This document shows positions 48,021 to 56,401 of a stretch of 64,000 nucleotides of DNA, one piece after another; positions within the stretch are counted from its first letter, which is position 1, and every line of letters begins with the position of its first letter. Source of the stretch: Pseudonocardia parietis. GTDB taxonomy: Bacteria > Actinomycetota > Actinomycetes > Mycobacteriales > Pseudonocardiaceae. A program made the translations under genes and the position numbers. The stretch covers positions 6,262,001-6,326,000 of the forward strand of contig NZ_JAGINU010000001.1 of assembly GCF_017876315.1 (NCBI RefSeq), given 5' to 3'. The notes beneath the pieces are model-generated. The model did no database searches, was not told the DNA's origin, and was given only the letters and a program-made list of their open reading frames with translations.

Positions 48021-49307
48021 TCAGCAGAGCGAGTCGGCCGGCTCGGGGTTGGCCAGGCCGAACAGCGGTCGCAGGCGCAGCCCCACCCAGGTACCGCCGA
48101 GAGCGACGACGGCCCAGATCCAGCCGTGCAGGCTGAACGAGGCGATGCCGGAGAAGTAGGCACCGATGTTGCAACCACCCGCCAGACGCGCGCCGTACCC
48201 CATGGCGATGCCACCGAGCACGGCGCCGAGCGCCAGCTTCCACGGGACCCGCTTGTGCAGCACGAACGCGCCGCCCACCGCGGACGCGACCAGCGCGCCG
48301 ACCATGATGCCGATGTCGAGGTTGGAGATCCGGTCGGCGAGCACCGGGTTCGCCAGCGCCTCCGCGTTCGCCGGCACCTGCCAGTACGCCAGGCTCGCCA
48401 TGTCGAAGCCGAGGAACTCGAGGAACTTCGAGCCCCACAGCGCGAACGCCGACGTCACGCCCCACGGGGCGGCGGAGACGAACAGCACCGCGGCGTTCAG
48501 CCCGGCGAGCACGATCGCGCCGGCCCACATCGGCCAGGAGCCGCGCAGTACCCGGGCGGCACCGCGGGCCGACGGCGGACGCTGCACCGGCGGCGGGGTG
48601 CGACGGCGGGCGACGACCCAGGTCGCGACGGTGATCGCGGCGAGGACGACGAGGGTGAGGGCGACCGCGCCCGGGTAGCCGAGCAGTCCCGCGAGGTCGA
48701 CGCGCGGGCCCTGGGGCACCGTCTCGGTCCAGAAGGTGTGGGTGAACACCGCGAACATCGAGCCCACGACGAAGCCGAACAGGGTCAGCACGATCGCGCT
48801 CTGCCCGCTGCCGACCGCGAACAGCGTCCCGGACGCGCACGACCCGCCGACCTGCATCCCGAGTCCGAACAGGAACGCGCCGACGACCAGGCCGATCCCC
48901 ACCGGTGAGACGAGCCCGCGCGGCTCCCCGGCCAGCGCGAACCCGGAGGAGAGGATCACCGCGAACAGCACGGCCGCCGTCGCCAGCATGATCATGTGAG
49001 CCCGGATCGCCGCGCCCTGGCCGACCGCCACCAGCTGGCGCCAGCCGGAGGTGAAGCCGAACCGCGAGTGGAACAGCGTGAAGCCGAGCGCGAGCCCGAG
49101 TGCCGCGGTGCCGACCATCGTCGCCGGGGCGACCGTGCTCACGCCGATCAGGAAGAGCACGGCCAGCACGAGCCCGACCGTGACGACCTTCCACTGCGGT
49201 GCCGGCGAGGCGCGGTCCTGCGGGCCGTAGGCGGCCCGCTCGGTGGCCGGGATCTCACGCAGCACGCGCCCGAGCGGGCCGGGGCTGCGTTCCTTGACGA
49301 CGGACAT
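48021..49307 (-). CDS. YeeE/YedE (TsuA-like) sulfur-compound transporter
   Basis: 428 aa. About ten hydrophobic helices. Conserved cysteine motifs on the pore-lining loops: MQVGGSCASGTLFAVGSG (about residues 151-168) and LAGGCNIGAYFSGIAS (about 375-390). TsuA carries thiosulfate through such cysteines. Both motifs are intact here. A transported sulfur oxyanion is likely; no sulfurtransferase gene is adjacent. Confidence 0.88.
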   Translation of the reverse strand: MSVVKERSPGPLGRVLREIPATERAAYGPQDRASPAPQWKVVTVGLVLAVLFLIGVSTVAPATMVGTAALGLALGFTLFHSRFGFTSGWRQLVAVGQGAAIRAHMIMLATAAVLFAVILSSGFALAGEPRGLVSPVGIGLVVGAFLFGLGMQVGGSCASGTLFAVGSGQSAIVLTLFGFVVGSMFAVFTHTFWTETVPQGPRVDLAGLLGYPGAVALTLVVLAAITVATWVVARRRTPPPVQRPPSARGAARVLRGSWPMWAGAIVLAGLNAAVLFVSAAPWGVTSAFALWGSKFLEFLGFDMASLAYWQVPANAEALANPVLADRISNLDIGIMVGALVASAVGGAFVLHKRVPWKLALGAVLGGIAMGYGARLAGGCNIGAYFSGIASFSLHGWIWAVVALGGTWVGLRLRPLFGLANPEPADSLC

Positions 49308-49423
49308 CGTTCTCCTCGGGACGGGTGGGAGCGGGGCCCGGGGACCGGGACCATGCGGCGTTGTTCAACCCGCAGCGGTGGCCCGATCATTCCCGCGGCC
49401 CGCCACCCGTCGCCCCCCGCCCC

Positions 49424-50296
49424 TCAACCGAGACCGAGCAGCCGGACGGCGTTCTCCTTGAGGATCAGCGGCCGGACCTCGGGCTTGAGATCCAGGTTCT
49501 CGAAGTCCGCGAGCCAGCGGTCCGGGGTGAGCACCGGGAAGTCCGAGCCGAACAGCACCTTGCGCCGCAGCAGCGAGTTCGCCGCCCGCACCAGCTGCGG
49601 CGGGAAGTACTTCGGCGACCAGCCGGACAGGTCGATGTGGACGTTGGCCTTGTGCGTCGCCATCGAGATCGCCTCGTCCTGCCACGGAACCGACGGGTGC
49701 GCGAGCACGATCGTGAGGTCCGGGTGGTCGGCGGCGACGTCGTCGAGCAGCATCGGGTTCGAGTAGCGCAGCTTGATCCCGCGCCCGCCGGGCAGCCCGG
49801 CGCCGATCCCGGTCTGTCCGCTGTGGAACAGCGCGGGCACACCGAGCTCGGCGATGGCCTCGTAGAGCGGGTAGTACCGCATGTCGTTCGGCTCGAACGC
49901 CTGCAGGCTCGGGTGGAACTTGAACCCGCGCACCCCGTGCCCGGTCACCAGCCGACGGGCCCGGGCGACGGCGGCCTTGCCGGCGTGCGGGTCGACCGAG
50001 CCGAACGGGATCAGCGCGTCGGGGTGCTCGGCGGCCCGGTCGGCGATCTCCTCGCTGGACAGCGCGGGATGCCCGGTGCCGGCCGGGGCGTCGACGGTGA
50101 ACACGACCGCGGCGATCCGGCGGGCCCGGTAGTGCTCGGCGATGGAGGTGATCGTCGGGGTGCGGTCCTGGTCGGCCTTGAAGTACGCCGCCGAGGCGTC
50201 CAGCAGCTCCTGGTCGAGCGCGAAGCAGCCGTGCCCGTCCTGCTCGACGTGCACGTGGACGTCGATCGCGTCGACGGTGGCGGGATCGATGGCCAT
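49424..50296 (-). CDS. amidohydrolase (ACMSD/Amidohydro_2 family)
   Basis: 290 aa. TIM-barrel metal hydrolase: HxH in AIDVHVHVEQDG (about residue 13), a Lys/His strand GVRGFKFHPSLQ (about 123-134), LFHSGQTGIG (about 158), IVLAHPSVPW (about 195) and the Asp in VLFGSDFPVL (about 250). Members decarboxylate or hydrolyse aromatic and carboxylic acids. Encoded just before CoA-ligase genes, so a step of acid catabolism is likely. Confidence 0.88.
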   Translation of the reverse strand: MAIDPATVDAIDVHVHVEQDGHGCFALDQELLDASAAYFKADQDRTPTITSIAEHYRARRIAAVVFTVDAPAGTGHPALSSEEIADRAAEHPDALIPFGSVDPHAGKAAVARARRLVTGHGVRGFKFHPSLQAFEPNDMRYYPLYEAIAELGVPALFHSGQTGIGAGLPGGRGIKLRYSNPMLLDDVAADHPDLTIVLAHPSVPWQDEAISMATHKANVHIDLSGWSPKYFPPQLVRAANSLLRRKVLFGSDFPVLTPDRWLADFENLDLKPEVRPLILKENAVRLLGLG

Positions 50297-50332
50297 ACGG
50301 GTCCTCCAGGGGGTTTCGAGGGGAGCGGTCGA

Positions 50333-50554
50333 TCAGGGCCGGACCCCGTCGGTCGGCAGCGGGCCCTGGGCCCCGGGGACCGGCCCGAGCGCGGCGAGAT
50401 CGGTTCGCAGTCGGTCCTCGGCGCCCGGCGCCGGGTCGTGGGCGTGCACCGCCAGGCCGCGGGCGAGGAACAGTGCCGTCCAGCCGACGCCGAGCACCCC
50501 GGTCCCGACGACGGCGACCCGAGCGACCGCCGCACTGACTTCTGCTCTGCTCAC
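50333..50554 (-). pseudogene. truncated 3-hydroxyacyl-CoA dehydrogenase (N-terminus only)
   Basis: 73 aa: only the NAD-binding start ARVAVVGTGVLGVGWTALF and about 40 further residues, ending in unrelated low-complexity sequence. Family members are about 300 aa. The catalytic His and C-terminal domain are missing. ATGA-coupled behind the acetoacetyl-CoA synthetase. Confidence 0.75.
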
Positions 50555-52521
50555 CTCCGGCCCGAGGACCGCATCGCCGCGAGCTCGGTGAACACGTCCA
50601 GCGACCCGGGATCGGCCAGCACGTCCCGGGAGGCGACGTCCTCGGCCGCGGCGCCCTGCAGGATCCGTTTCACGGGGACCTCCAGCTTCTTCCCGGTCCG
50701 GTTGCGCGGCACCGCGGGGACCGCGTCGATCCGGTCCGGTGCGTGGCGCGGGGTCAGCTCGGTGCGCAGAGCCGTCGTGATCGCCGTGCGCAGCACGTCG
50801 TCGAGCTCGGCACCGGGCCGCAGCGCCACGAACAGCCGCAGCTCGCCGTTCCCGCCTGCCGGATCCTCCAGGTGGACGACGAGGCTGTCGTCGACCTCGG
50901 GCAGCTCCTCGACGACCGCGTAGAACTCGGCGGTGCCCAGCCGGACCCCGCCGCGGTTGAGGGTGGCGTCCGAGCGTCCCGTGACCACGGCGCTGCCTGC
51001 CGCGGAGAACCGGACCCGGTCGCCGTGGCGCCAGACGCCGGGGAACGTGGCGAAGTAGGTGTCGCGGTAGCGGGAACCGTCGGCGTCGCCCCAGAACCCG
51101 ACCGGCATCGACGGCATCGCGGAGGTGATCACCAGCTCACCGGGCGCCCCGATCACCGGGCAGCCGTCGTCGTCGTAGGCCTTCGCGTCCACGCCCAGGC
51201 AGGGACCGGAGATCTCCCCGGCCCACACCGGCTGCAGCGGTCCGCCCTGCACGATGCCGGAGCAGACGTCGGTGCCGCCGCTGCCGACGTTGAGCAGGAC
51301 GCCGGGCCCGAACTCCTCGGCGACCCAGCGATAGCCCTCCGCCGGGAGCGGGCTGCCCGCGGCGCCGATCTGCCGGATCCGGGACAGGTCGTGCTCGGTG
51401 GCCGGGTGCAGGCCCGCCCTGCGGCACGCCATCAGGAAACCGGGGCTCGCACCCATCAGCGTCGCCCCGGTCCGGGCGGCGAGCCGCCACTGGTGTCCCG
51501 GATCGGGATACGCCGGATCGCCGTCGACCAGCACGATCGACGCCTGTCGCAGCAGCCCGGAGACCAGCGCGTTCCACATCATCCAGGCGGTCGTGGAGTA
51601 CCACAGCATCCGGTCGCCGGGGCCGAGGTCCCAGCTCAGGGCATGGTTCTTGAGGTGCTCGACGAGGATCCCGCCGTGGCCGTGCACGATCGCCTTCGGC
51701 TTCCCGGTGGTGCCGGAGGAGAACAGCACGCACAGCGGGTGGTCGAACGCGACCGGGTCGAATGCGAGCTCGGCGGGTTCCGCGAGGAGCTCGTCCCAGC
51801 CGGTCGCGTCCGGGACGCCGTACGGGCCGTAGGGGACGTCGACGACGTGCCGCAGCGTGGGCAGCCCGGCCCGCAGGGCGGCGACCTCGACACGGCGGTC
51901 GACGTCGCGCCCCGCCCAGCCGTACCCGCCGACCGCGAGCAGCACGACCGGCTCGACCTGGCCGAACCGGTCGATCACGGCGCGCGCACCGAACTCGGGG
52001 GCGCAGCTGGTCCAGATCGCGCCGAGGGAGGCGGTCGCCAGGTACGCGACGACGGCCTCCGGAATGTTCGGCAGGTAGGCGGCGACCCGGTCACCGCGGC
52101 CGACGCCGAGGCGGCGCAGCCCGGCCCGGGCCCGTGCCACCTGTTCGCGCAGCCCCGCCCAGCTCAGCTCGGTCCGGTCGCGGCTCTGCGGGTACGCGAC
52201 GACGGCGACGTCGGCGGCATCGGTGCCGGACGACCCGACCGCGTGCTCGGCGTAGTTCAGGGTGGCGCCCGGGAACCACTGCGCGCCGGGCATCGCGGTC
52301 CGTCCGCGCACCGCCACCGGCGGCGTCGTGAACCGCACACCGAGGTGCTCGACGACGCCGCCCCAGAAGCCGTCGGGGTCGGAGACCGACCAGCGGTGCA
52401 GGTCGGCGTAGTCGTCGAACACCAGCCCGCGCCCGCGCTCCAGGTAGGACAGGAACCGGCCGATCTCCGTGGTCTCCCAGGCGTCGGCGGGTACCGGCCG
52501 GATCAGCTCGGCCGCGCTCAC
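50551..52521 (-). CDS. acetoacetyl-CoA synthetase-like acid-CoA ligase
   Basis: 656 aa from GTG 52521 (GTGA). ANL enzyme of the AcsA/AACS type: N-terminal ACAS_N region, P-loop FSSGTTGKPKAIVHGHGG (about 270-287), the AACS-like LNVGSGGTDVCSGIVQGGP, and GRSDATLNRGGVRLG. The C-terminal lysine is in RNRTGKKLEVPVKRIL. Activates acetoacetate or a similar 3-keto acid to its CoA ester. Full length. Confidence 0.9.
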   Translation of the reverse strand: MSAAELIRPVPADAWETTEIGRFLSYLERGRGLVFDDYADLHRWSVSDPDGFWGGVVEHLGVRFTTPPVAVRGRTAMPGAQWFPGATLNYAEHAVGSSGTDAADVAVVAYPQSRDRTELSWAGLREQVARARAGLRRLGVGRGDRVAAYLPNIPEAVVAYLATASLGAIWTSCAPEFGARAVIDRFGQVEPVVLLAVGGYGWAGRDVDRRVEVAALRAGLPTLRHVVDVPYGPYGVPDATGWDELLAEPAELAFDPVAFDHPLCVLFSSGTTGKPKAIVHGHGGILVEHLKNHALSWDLGPGDRMLWYSTTAWMMWNALVSGLLRQASIVLVDGDPAYPDPGHQWRLAARTGATLMGASPGFLMACRRAGLHPATEHDLSRIRQIGAAGSPLPAEGYRWVAEEFGPGVLLNVGSGGTDVCSGIVQGGPLQPVWAGEISGPCLGVDAKAYDDDGCPVIGAPGELVITSAMPSMPVGFWGDADGSRYRDTYFATFPGVWRHGDRVRFSAAGSAVVTGRSDATLNRGGVRLGTAEFYAVVEELPEVDDSLVVHLEDPAGGNGELRLFVALRPGAELDDVLRTAITTALRTELTPRHAPDRIDAVPAVPRNRTGKKLEVPVKRILQGAAAEDVASRDVLADPGSLDVFTELAAMRSSGRR

Positions 52522-52829
52522 CGCTGCACCCGCCCGCCCCGCCCGGCCAGGAATGCGCGCATCCGCTCCTGCGCCTTCTCCCGGCCCGCACCGGGGCCGA
52601 CGCGGTAGTGCGACAGGCCCAGCGCCTGTCCCTGCTCGGCGTCGAGCACCACGGCCCGGACCCCGTCCGGCGGGTGCGTGAAGAACGTCTCGACCCCCAG
52701 CACGGTCGCGTCGTTCAGCGCGTTGCGCTCGGCCGCCCGGCACAGCCGCGGCACGGCGACCTCGCCGTGCCGCTCGGCCTGCAGCGTCAAGGGCAGCAGT
52801 GACTCCACCGCGGGGGTACCGGCGGTCAC
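52518..52829 (-). pseudogene. enoyl-CoA hydratase with internal deletion
   Basis: 103 aa from GTG 52829. The N-terminal crotonase strand pattern (VAVPRLCRAAERNALNDATV; GVRAVVLDAE) jumps directly to a C-terminal-like segment (QGQALGLSHYRVGPG). The central 150 or so residues, including the oxyanion-hole GxS and catalytic Glu, are absent. Both ends remain in frame and coupled to neighbours, so it may still be translated. Confidence 0.75.
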
Positions 52830-54373
52830 GGCAGCACCTCCTCGTCGGCGAAGGCCGCGGCCGCACGGACCCGCAGGTCGACCCGCCGGACCTTCCCGGT
52901 GGCGTTGCGCGGCAGCTCGTCCACGAACTCGACGTGGCGCGGGACCTTGTACCGGGCCAGCCGCGCGGACAGCAGCTCCCGCAGCTCGCCGGCGTCGAGC
53001 CGGGCGCCCGGGCGCAGCTGCACGTACGCGACCCCGACCTCGCCCCAGCGGGCGTCCGGGATGCCGACGACGGCGCAGTCGGCGACGGCGTCGTGGGTGA
53101 CGGCGACGGCCTCCACCTCGGCCGGATAGACGTTCTCCCCGCCGGAGATGTAGAGGTCCGTGACGCGGTCGACGACGAACGCCCACCCGTCGTCGCCGGC
53201 CCGGAGCACGTCACCGGTGTGGAACCAGTCCCCGGTCCGGGCCGCGGCGGTCTCCTCCGGGCGGCCCCAGTAGCCGGGGCTCACGTGCGGACCGCGGACC
53301 AGCAGCTCGCCGGGTTCGGCGCCAACGGGTGCGGGACCGCAGGATTCGGGGCCACCCTCGCGCGCCACCGCGACGTCGGTGAAGAAGTGCGGCACGCCGA
53401 CCGACGTCGGCGGGTGCGCCGCGGTGCCCTCGCGGGTCGCCATGTAGACGCCCGGCGCGGTCTCGGTCATGCCGTAGCCCTGCTGCAGGGTGACGCCGCG
53501 GTCCAGCCACGCCCGGGCCACGCGCTCCTGCACCGCGGAGCCGCCGTAGACCACCGAGCGCAGCGCACCGAGGTCGGTGTCCGGCCAGGCCGGGTGCTCG
53601 CAGAGCAGCGCCAGCATGGTCGGGACGGCGGCGAAGGCGGTGATCGGAGCCTCGGCGATGCGGGCGAGGACCGCGCCGGCGTCGAACGCCGGAACGAGCT
53701 CCACGCTGCCGCCCTTGAACAGCGCGGGCAGCGTGACCTGGCTGAGCCCGACGCAGTGGAACAGCGGCGCGACGCACAGCGTGCGGTCGGTGGAGAGCAG
53801 GTCGACGTGGGCGAGCTGGTTGACCGTGTTCCACGTCAGGTTGCCGTGGGTGAGCACGGCCGCCTTCGGACGCCCGGTGGTGCCGGAGGTGTAGAGCAGC
53901 ACCGCCGGGTCGTCGAGATCCGCACCGCCGGTGTCCGCAGGCGATCCGGTGGCGAGCGGCTCGGGCCCGGTGTCCACGGCGACGACCCGGACGTCCGGAG
54001 CCGGCGCGTCGGTCGCCCGCCCGGTCGCGTCGGGCCCGTGCACCAGCACCGACGCGCCGCAGTCGTCGAGCATGTAGCGGATCTCCGCGCCCGCGAGCCG
54101 GTGGTTGATCGGCACCACGATCGCGCCCAGCGCCCAGGCGGCGAAGTAGGTCTCCAAGGTCTCGACGGCGTTGACGCCCAGCCAGGCGACCCGGTCGCCG
54201 TGACCGACCCCGAGCCGGGCGAGGCCGCCCGCGATCCGCGCGGTGCGGTCGGCGAGCCCGGCGTAGGTGAGCGTGCGGTGCGCGTCGAGCACCGCCGTCG
54301 CGTCCGGACCGATGCGGGCCCGCCGCACGGGCCAGCTGCCCAGCCCGAGGCCGGGTCCGGTGATCGGGCTCAT
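52826..54373 (-). CDS. acyl-CoA synthetase (AMP-forming, medium-chain/aryl type)
   Basis: 515 aa from ATG 54373 with GAGGGAG upstream. Motifs: YTSGTTGRPKAAVLTHGN (about 166-183), GYGMTETAPGVYM (about 312), TGDVLRAGDDGWAFVVDR (about 398-415), SGGENVYPAEVEAV and the catalytic lysine in RNATGKVRRVDL. First gene of the catabolic operon; a large MarR-type operator precedes it. Confidence 0.92.
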   Translation of the reverse strand: MSPITGPGLGLGSWPVRRARIGPDATAVLDAHRTLTYAGLADRTARIAGGLARLGVGHGDRVAWLGVNAVETLETYFAAWALGAIVVPINHRLAGAEIRYMLDDCGASVLVHGPDATGRATDAPAPDVRVVAVDTGPEPLATGSPADTGGADLDDPAVLLYTSGTTGRPKAAVLTHGNLTWNTVNQLAHVDLLSTDRTLCVAPLFHCVGLSQVTLPALFKGGSVELVPAFDAGAVLARIAEAPITAFAAVPTMLALLCEHPAWPDTDLGALRSVVYGGSAVQERVARAWLDRGVTLQQGYGMTETAPGVYMATREGTAAHPPTSVGVPHFFTDVAVAREGGPESCGPAPVGAEPGELLVRGPHVSPGYWGRPEETAAARTGDWFHTGDVLRAGDDGWAFVVDRVTDLYISGGENVYPAEVEAVAVTHDAVADCAVVGIPDARWGEVGVAYVQLRPGARLDAGELRELLSARLARYKVPRHVEFVDELPRNATGKVRRVDLRVRAAAAFADEEVLP

Positions 54374-54403
54374 GGGCTCCCTCGCACACGTCCGATTCGC
54401 AGG

Positions 54404-54435
54404 TATCAGGAAGCTTGATAGCAAGCTTCCTGATA
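54404..54435. promoter_or_regulatory. 32-bp perfect inverted repeat, MarR-type operator
   Basis: TATCAGGAAGCTTG (54404-54417) and its exact reverse complement (54422-54435) flank ATAG. It lies between the MarR stop and 31 bp before the acyl-CoA synthetase ATG, so it controls the catabolic operon. A partial copy is found upstream of the MarR gene. Confidence 0.85.
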
Positions 54436-54436
54436 G

Positions 54437-54937
54437 TCAACCGGGTGGCTCGTCGTCCTCCGACTCGCTGCCGTCGGCGGTGTCGTCCGGACGGGCCAGC
54501 GCGGCGAGACAGCGCTCCAGGGCGAGGGCGAAGACGTCGGCCTCGCCCGGCTCCAGCGCGTCCAGCATCCGGCGTTCGACGTCCGCGACCGCCGCGTGGC
54601 AGGCCGCCAGCGCCTCGTCGCCGCGGGGGGTGAGCCAGAGACGCAGGATCCGCTTGTTCCCGGCGTCCGGCCTGCGCTCGACGAGATCGTCGCGTTCGAG
54701 CCCGGCGACCAGCTGCTGCATCGCCTGCGGGGTCACGAAGTGCCGCCGCGCGAGCTGCGCCGAGGAGAGCCCGCCGCGCCGCTCGAGGACGCTCAGCGCG
54801 GTGTACTGCCCGAGCGTCACGCCGAGTGGGCGCAACGCCTCCTCCATCCGGGCCCGCTCCGCCATCTGCAACCGTTTGACCAGGTAGGTCAGTCGCTGAC
54901 CGCGCGATCCGGTGGGTGCTGCCGCCGCGTCCGTCAC
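54437..54937 (-). CDS. MarR-family regulator
   Basis: 166 aa from GTG 54937. Winged helix: LGQYTALSVLERRGGLSSAQLARRHFVTPQAMQQLV is the DNA-binding region (about residues 42-77, quoted in part). The wing is DDLVERRPDAGNKRILRLWL. MarR repressors of aromatic-acid genes release DNA on binding the CoA thioester or acid. Divergent to the MHS transporter and upstream of the ligase operon. Confidence 0.9.
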   Translation of the reverse strand: MTDAAAAPTGSRGQRLTYLVKRLQMAERARMEEALRPLGVTLGQYTALSVLERRGGLSSAQLARRHFVTPQAMQQLVAGLERDDLVERRPDAGNKRILRLWLTPRGDEALAACHAAVADVERRMLDALEPGEADVFALALERCLAALARPDDTADGSESEDDEPPG

Positions 54938-54975
54938 GGACCGAGGGTAGCGACGCTCGACCAGGTGACAAGACA

Positions 54976-54997
54976 CTTGCTATAAAGCTGCTTGCTA
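54976..54997. promoter_or_regulatory. partial MarR operator in the MarR/transporter divergent promoter
   Basis: Two TAGCAAG half-sites on the minus strand (within 54977-54984 and 54990-54997), the same heptamer that forms the centre of the perfect operator at 54404-54435. It lies between the MarR start (54937) and transporter start (55046), consistent with autoregulation and transporter control. Confidence 0.5.
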
Positions 54998-55045
54998 CCC
55001 AGCCGGTGCCGACCGGCCGGCCGGTCCGACAGGCAGGGAGTCGCG

Positions 55046-56368
55046 ATGACGCAACCCCGGTTCTCCCGCACCCAGCTGCGGCGGGCGGTGCTGTCGAGCT
55101 ACCTCGGCAGCGTGATCGAGTACTACGACTTCCTGCTGTACGCGACGGCGTCGGCCGTGGTGTTCAACCAGGTCTTCTTCTCCGACCTCGATCCGCTGGT
55201 CGGGACGGTCGCCGCGTTCGGCACCCTCGCGGCCGGGTACGTCGCCCGCCCGCTCGGCGGGATCGTCTTCGGGCACTTCGGCGACCGGGTCGGCCGCAAA
55301 CGGATGCTCGTGATCAGCATGGTGCTGATGGGGGTCGCCAGCACCCTGATCGGCGTGCTCCCCACCTATGCCCAGGTGGGGGCTCTGGCGCCGCTGCTGC
55401 TCGTGTTGCTGCGGATCGTCCAGGGCATCGCGGTCGGCGGCGAGTGGGGCGGCGCGGTGCTGATGTCGGCCGAGCACGCGTCGTCGCGGCGCGGGCTGTG
55501 GTCGAGCTTCACCAACGCCGGCGCACCGAGCGGCATGGTGCTCTCGACGGTGGTGCTGGCGGTGTCCGCGTCGCTGAGCGGCCCCGGGTTCCTCACCTGG
55601 GGCTGGCGGATCCCGTTCCTGCTGAGCGTGGTGCTGCTGGTGATCGGGCTGTTCGTCCGGCTGTCGGTCGCCGAGACACCGGTGTTCGCCGCGGCCGCCG
55701 GCGCGAAGCCGGCCCGTCCGCCGCTGGTGGAGGTGTTCCGCAGGCACCCGCGGAACCTGCTGCTCGTCGTCGGATTCGGTTTCGGCGCGTTCGTCGCGCA
55801 GGGCACGCTCACCGTGTTCGTCATCTCGTACGCGGTGCAGGCCGGGTTCGAGCGGCAGACGGTGCTCAACGCGCTCACCGCGTCCTCGGTCGTCGCGGTC
55901 GTCGCCATCATCGGGTTCTCGGCGCTGTCGGACCGGGTGGGACGACGACCGGTCCTGCTCGGCGGTGCCCTCGCCACCGGCGCCTGGTGCTTCGCGATCT
56001 TCCCCTTCATCGACAGCGGGTCGACGGTGCTGCTCACCCTGGCCGTGGTCGTCGGGCAGGGGATCGCGCACGCCGCGTGGTTCGGCCCGTCGGCCGCGCT
56101 GTACTCGGAGATGTTCTCCACCGGCTCCCGCTACACCGGGGCCTCGCTCGGCTACCAGATCTCCGGCCTCGGCGCGGGGCTGGCACCGGTGACGTTCGCG
56201 TCGCTGCTGGCCGGTGGCGGCGGGACGCTGATGATCAGCACGGTCATCGGGCTGCTCGCGCTGGTCTCCGTGGGGTGCGTGCTGGCGCTGCGGGAGACCG
56301 CGCGGGACGGGCTCACCGGTCACCCGGATACCGTGCCGGCCGGGGACCGCGGCACCACGTCGGCCTGA
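55046..56368 (+). CDS. MFS transporter, metabolite:H+ symporter (MHS) family
   Basis: 440 aa from ATG 55046 with AGGGAG upstream. Twelve helices; MHS signatures SVIEYYDFLLYATA (about 16-29) and PLGGIVFGHFGDRVGRKRML (about 69-88). Family imports organic acids such as shikimate, benzoate analogues or proline betaine. Divergent from MarR and functionally paired with the CoA ligases: uptake followed by activation. Confidence 0.92.
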   Translation: MTQPRFSRTQLRRAVLSSYLGSVIEYYDFLLYATASAVVFNQVFFSDLDPLVGTVAAFGTLAAGYVARPLGGIVFGHFGDRVGRKRMLVISMVLMGVASTLIGVLPTYAQVGALAPLLLVLLRIVQGIAVGGEWGGAVLMSAEHASSRRGLWSSFTNAGAPSGMVLSTVVLAVSASLSGPGFLTWGWRIPFLLSVVLLVIGLFVRLSVAETPVFAAAAGAKPARPPLVEVFRRHPRNLLLVVGFGFGAFVAQGTLTVFVISYAVQAGFERQTVLNALTASSVVAVVAIIGFSALSDRVGRRPVLLGGALATGAWCFAIFPFIDSGSTVLLTLAVVVGQGIAHAAWFGPSAALYSEMFSTGSRYTGASLGYQISGLGAGLAPVTFASLLAGGGGTLMISTVIGLLALVSVGCVLALRETARDGLTGHPDTVPAGDRGTTSA

Positions 56369-56401
56369 CCGGGGGCGAGCGGCGCCCGCCCCCGGCGCGG
56401 A

